Assembly: GCA_900215285.1 (NCBI GenBank)
Contig: OCMG01000003.1
Location: forward strand, 124,001-188,000
Length of the DNA: 64,000 bases
Direction of reading: 5' to 3'
Origin: Ensifer adhaerens
Lineage (GTDB): Bacteria; Pseudomonadota; Alphaproteobacteria; Rhizobiales; Rhizobiaceae
The notes beneath the pieces are model-generated. The model saw only the letters and a program-made list of their open reading frames with translations. It was not told the origin of the DNA and did not search any database. Made by a program: the position numbers and the translations under genes. This document shows positions 62,009 to 64,000 of this stretch, piece after piece. Positions within the stretch are counted from its first letter, which is position 1. Every line of letters starts with the position of its first letter.

Positions 62009-62842
62009 ATGAAATCGAATCCGGATGTTAAAGAAAGCGGCAGCGTGCAGTCGATCCACCGTGCGCTTTCCATTCTGGAGCGCTTGGGCGAGTGTGATGA
62101 CGGCCTTCCCCTCAAGGAGGTCGCTGCTCAAGTGGGGCTGCCGCCTTCCAGCGCACATCGGATCCTGACCACGCTGCAACGTCAGAGATTCGTCCGGTTC
62201 GACCAGGCGACCATGTGCTGGAGCATCGGTGTGCAAGCCTTTGTGGTGGGCAATGCGTTCGCCAGATCGCGGGACATGGTATCGCTTGCGGTGCCGCTCA
62301 TGCGCCGGCTCATGCTCGCCACCGGCGAGACGGTGAATTTCTTCATGCAGGACGGATCGGAAGTCGTCTGCATGGCGCAGGTTCAGAGCCAGCAGATGGT
62401 GCGCGCCATCTCAAGACCCGGTGGCGGTGCGGAGATGCATCGCTCTGCTGCGGGAAAGATGATCCTTGCCCACATGAGCGACGACGAAGTGACGGCAATC
62501 ATCCGGAAAACTGGCATGAACCGTTACACGGAGCACACCATCGTGACGCAGGACGACTTGCGCGTGGAACTGGACAAGATCCGCCAGCGCGGCTTTTCGG
62601 TCGACAATGAAGAGTTTTCACTGGGGCTTCGTTGTATCGCTGCGCCGATCTACGACGAAGCGGGCATCGTGCATGCCGCTGTCTCGATCGCCGGCCCGTC
62701 GTCTCGCATATCGGAGGCGCGGGTCGAGACACTCGGAGAATTGGTCGCCACATGCGGCAAACTCATCACCTCGGAATTCGGCGGGTCGAGGGCTGGACCA
62801 CGCGCGCCGGCGCGGCTGACGTCCGCCCCCGGACCGGCGTGA
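62009..62842 (+). CDS. IclR-family transcriptional regulator
   Basis: A 277-residue IclR protein. Winged helix at about residues 12-75 (SIHRALSILERLGE, PLKEVAAQVGLPPSSAHRIL) and effector domain about 85-255 (MHRSAAGKMILAHM, RGFSVDNEEFSLGLRCIAAP). It diverges from the ring-opening amidohydrolase operon and probably controls it. The last 20 residues are a Pro/Ala/Arg-rich tail outside the conserved domain. Confidence 0.92.
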   Translation: MKSNPDVKESGSVQSIHRALSILERLGECDDGLPLKEVAAQVGLPPSSAHRILTTLQRQRFVRFDQATMCWSIGVQAFVVGNAFARSRDMVSLAVPLMRRLMLATGETVNFFMQDGSEVVCMAQVQSQQMVRAISRPGGGAEMHRSAAGKMILAHMSDDEVTAIIRKTGMNRYTEHTIVTQDDLRVELDKIRQRGFSVDNEEFSLGLRCIAAPIYDEAGIVHAAVSIAGPSSRISEARVETLGELVATCGKLITSEFGGSRAGPRAPARLTSAPGPA

Positions 62843-62922
62843 AGGCTTGCCCCCCGGCTCGATCCGGCCATCCGATCGACACGCGCATGCCTTGTCCTGG
62901 CACAGCAGGGCTTCCAGCAGCG

Positions 62923-63789
62923 TCAGGCCGCGACCTTTTCAAGCTCCGACAGGACTGCCGCGGAGAGATCCATCGTGGCCGCGGCAAGGTTCTCCTTGAG
63001 GTGAACCCGGGACGAGGTGCCGGGGATCAGGAGAATGTTCGGCGAACGCTGGAGAAGCCAGGCAAGCGCCACCTGCATTGACGTGGCCTCAAGCCTGGCG
63101 GCCACGTTTGACAGGGTCGAGGATTGCAGCGGGGAGAAGCCCCCGAGAGGAAAGAACGGCACGTAGGCGACGCCTTGAGACGCCAGCGTGTCGATCAATG
63201 CATCGTCTTGGCGATGAGCGAGATTGTACTGGTTCTGCACGCAAACGATTTCGGTAATCTTTCCAGCGTCCTCGATCTGCTTTGCGGTGACGTTGGAGAG
63301 CCCGATATGCCGGATCAGGCCCTGCTGCTTCAAATCCGCAAGCACCTCAAGCGGCTGATCCAGCGAACCCTCCGCGGGACCGTGGACATCGAACATGGCG
63401 CGAAGGTTCACGACGTCGAGCACATCAAGGCGAAGATTGATCAGGTTGTCATGGACGGCCTGTGTCAGTTGCTCGCGCGAAAATGCGGGGTTCCAGGAGG
63501 CGTCGGCTCCCCTGACCGCCCCGACTTTCGTGACGATCACAAGATCGCTTCCATAGGGATGCAAGGCTTCCCGTATGATCTCGTTCGTGACATGGGGACC
63601 GTAAAAGTCGCTGGTGTCGATGTGATTGACGCCGCTTTCCACGGCCTCTCGCAGAACCGCAATGGCCTCCGGACGATCGCGCGGAGGTCCGAACACGCCC
63701 TTCCCTGCAAGCTGCATGGCGCCATAGCCCAGCCGGCGCACCACACGATCGCCGAGTTCGAATGTTCCTGAATTTTCGACAGTGCCCAT
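62923..63789 (-). CDS. Aldo/keto reductase
   Basis: A 288-residue NADPH-type reductase of the aldo/keto reductase fold. Catalytic residues Asp58 (HIDTSD), Tyr63 (DFYGP) and Lys88 (IVTKVG) are present. The usual active-site His is replaced: the segment reads DVVNLRAM where many relatives have an H after L. This variant is seen in a branch of bacterial members, so it is probably functional. The cofactor loop LIPGTSSRVHLKEN is near the C-terminus. It diverges from the LysR-type gene at the right edge, which may control it. Substrate unknown. Confidence 0.88.
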   Translation of the reverse strand: MGTVENSGTFELGDRVVRRLGYGAMQLAGKGVFGPPRDRPEAIAVLREAVESGVNHIDTSDFYGPHVTNEIIREALHPYGSDLVIVTKVGAVRGADASWNPAFSREQLTQAVHDNLINLRLDVLDVVNLRAMFDVHGPAEGSLDQPLEVLADLKQQGLIRHIGLSNVTAKQIEDAGKITEIVCVQNQYNLAHRQDDALIDTLASQGVAYVPFFPLGGFSPLQSSTLSNVAARLEATSMQVALAWLLQRSPNILLIPGTSSRVHLKENLAAATMDLSAAVLSELEKVAA

Positions 63790-63908
63790 GGTTCATCTCC
63801 TTGTGTTTCCCAAAAAATAGATGGGTAGGATATACGGCACAAGCATCTATAATCAGGACAGGCTGTCCGCCATACTGGACAATCGGTGTGAGCGTTTGGA
63901 GGGGACCG

Positions 63909-64000
63909 GTGTCAGAAATATCCGATGTGAATGCGTTTCTGTTGGTGGCTCGATCCCGCGGTTTCCGGCAGGCCGCGCGCGAAAGTGGCGTCAGTTCGTC
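63909..64000 (+). CDS. LysR-family regulator (partial)
   Basis: Only the first 30 residues are in the window. A GTG start follows GGAGGGG, and the translation (VSEISDVNAFLLVARSRGF, then RQAARESGVSSS) is the start of a LysR helix-turn-helix. It diverges from the aldo/keto reductase; an inverted repeat TGTCC/GGACA lies between them at about 63870-63887. Confidence 0.75.
   Translation, partial: MSEISDVNAFLLVARSRGFRQAARESGVSS

Noticed and set aside
1..64000. tRNA, rRNA and riboswitch genes
   Set aside because: None could be recognised by eye in the gaps; a covariance-model scan would be needed to exclude small RNAs.

Overview
The window is dense, GC-rich DNA made almost entirely of sugar and amide catabolic operons with their ABC transporters. 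No rRNA, tRNA, ribosomal or replication gene was seen. A complete rhizobial rhamnose locus (rhaRSTPQUK divergent from rhaDI), a choline-O-sulfate cluster (betC, choX, LysR), intergenic repeats resembling those of rhizobia and a general-stress (RpoE2/EcfG-type) promoter point to a Rhizobiaceae member (Rhizobium/Agrobacterium/Ensifer/Shinella range). A secondary replicon (megaplasmid or chromid) is plausible, but that is inference from gene content.

Layout. 0-2.4 kb: a partial Tat-exported sugar-binding protein gene diverges from a UgpC/MsmK-type ATPase gene, with two identical LacI-type operators between them. 2.5-8.9 kb: a leftward operon of TIM-barrel isomerase, ribose-type ABC transporter, RpiR regulator and PfkB kinase, laid out like an allose/psicose operon. 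8.9-9.5 kb: a decayed IS6-family transposase. 9.5-12.5 kb: a CocE-like hydrolase diverging from a PaaX-family regulator. 12.5-14.0 kb: an exported protein of unknown function. 14.4-21.3 kb: signalling genes, namely a double-kinase hybrid histidine kinase, a single-domain response regulator and a second hybrid kinase that lacks its usual N-terminus. 21.4-28.9 kb: LacI regulator, Gfo/Idh oxidoreductase, TIM-barrel isomerase and a four-gene sugar ABC transporter. 29.0-39.9 kb: the rhamnose locus. 40.0-50.9 kb: a hydantoinase/dihydropyrimidinase cluster with GntR regulator, peptide-type ABC transporter, a racemase homologue lacking both catalytic cysteines, an amidase and an arylmalonate-decarboxylase-like protein. 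51.1-54.7 kb: choline sulfate genes. 54.8-62.8 kb: a cyanuric acid hydrolase/barbiturase-family enzyme, a BMP-type ABC transporter, an amidase and an IclR regulator. 62.9-64.0 kb: an aldo/keto reductase and the start of a divergent LysR gene.

Most operons follow one plan: a local regulator, a palindromic operator in a divergent promoter region, a binding-protein gene, then the rest of the transporter and one to three enzymes. All six complete transporter binding-protein genes have a stem-loop just after the stop codon, which probably sets a higher level for the binding protein than for the downstream genes. The least understood parts are the two amide/ureide clusters at 40-51 and 55-63 kb. 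Each couples a ring-opening cyclic amidohydrolase to an amidase-signature enzyme and its own importer.
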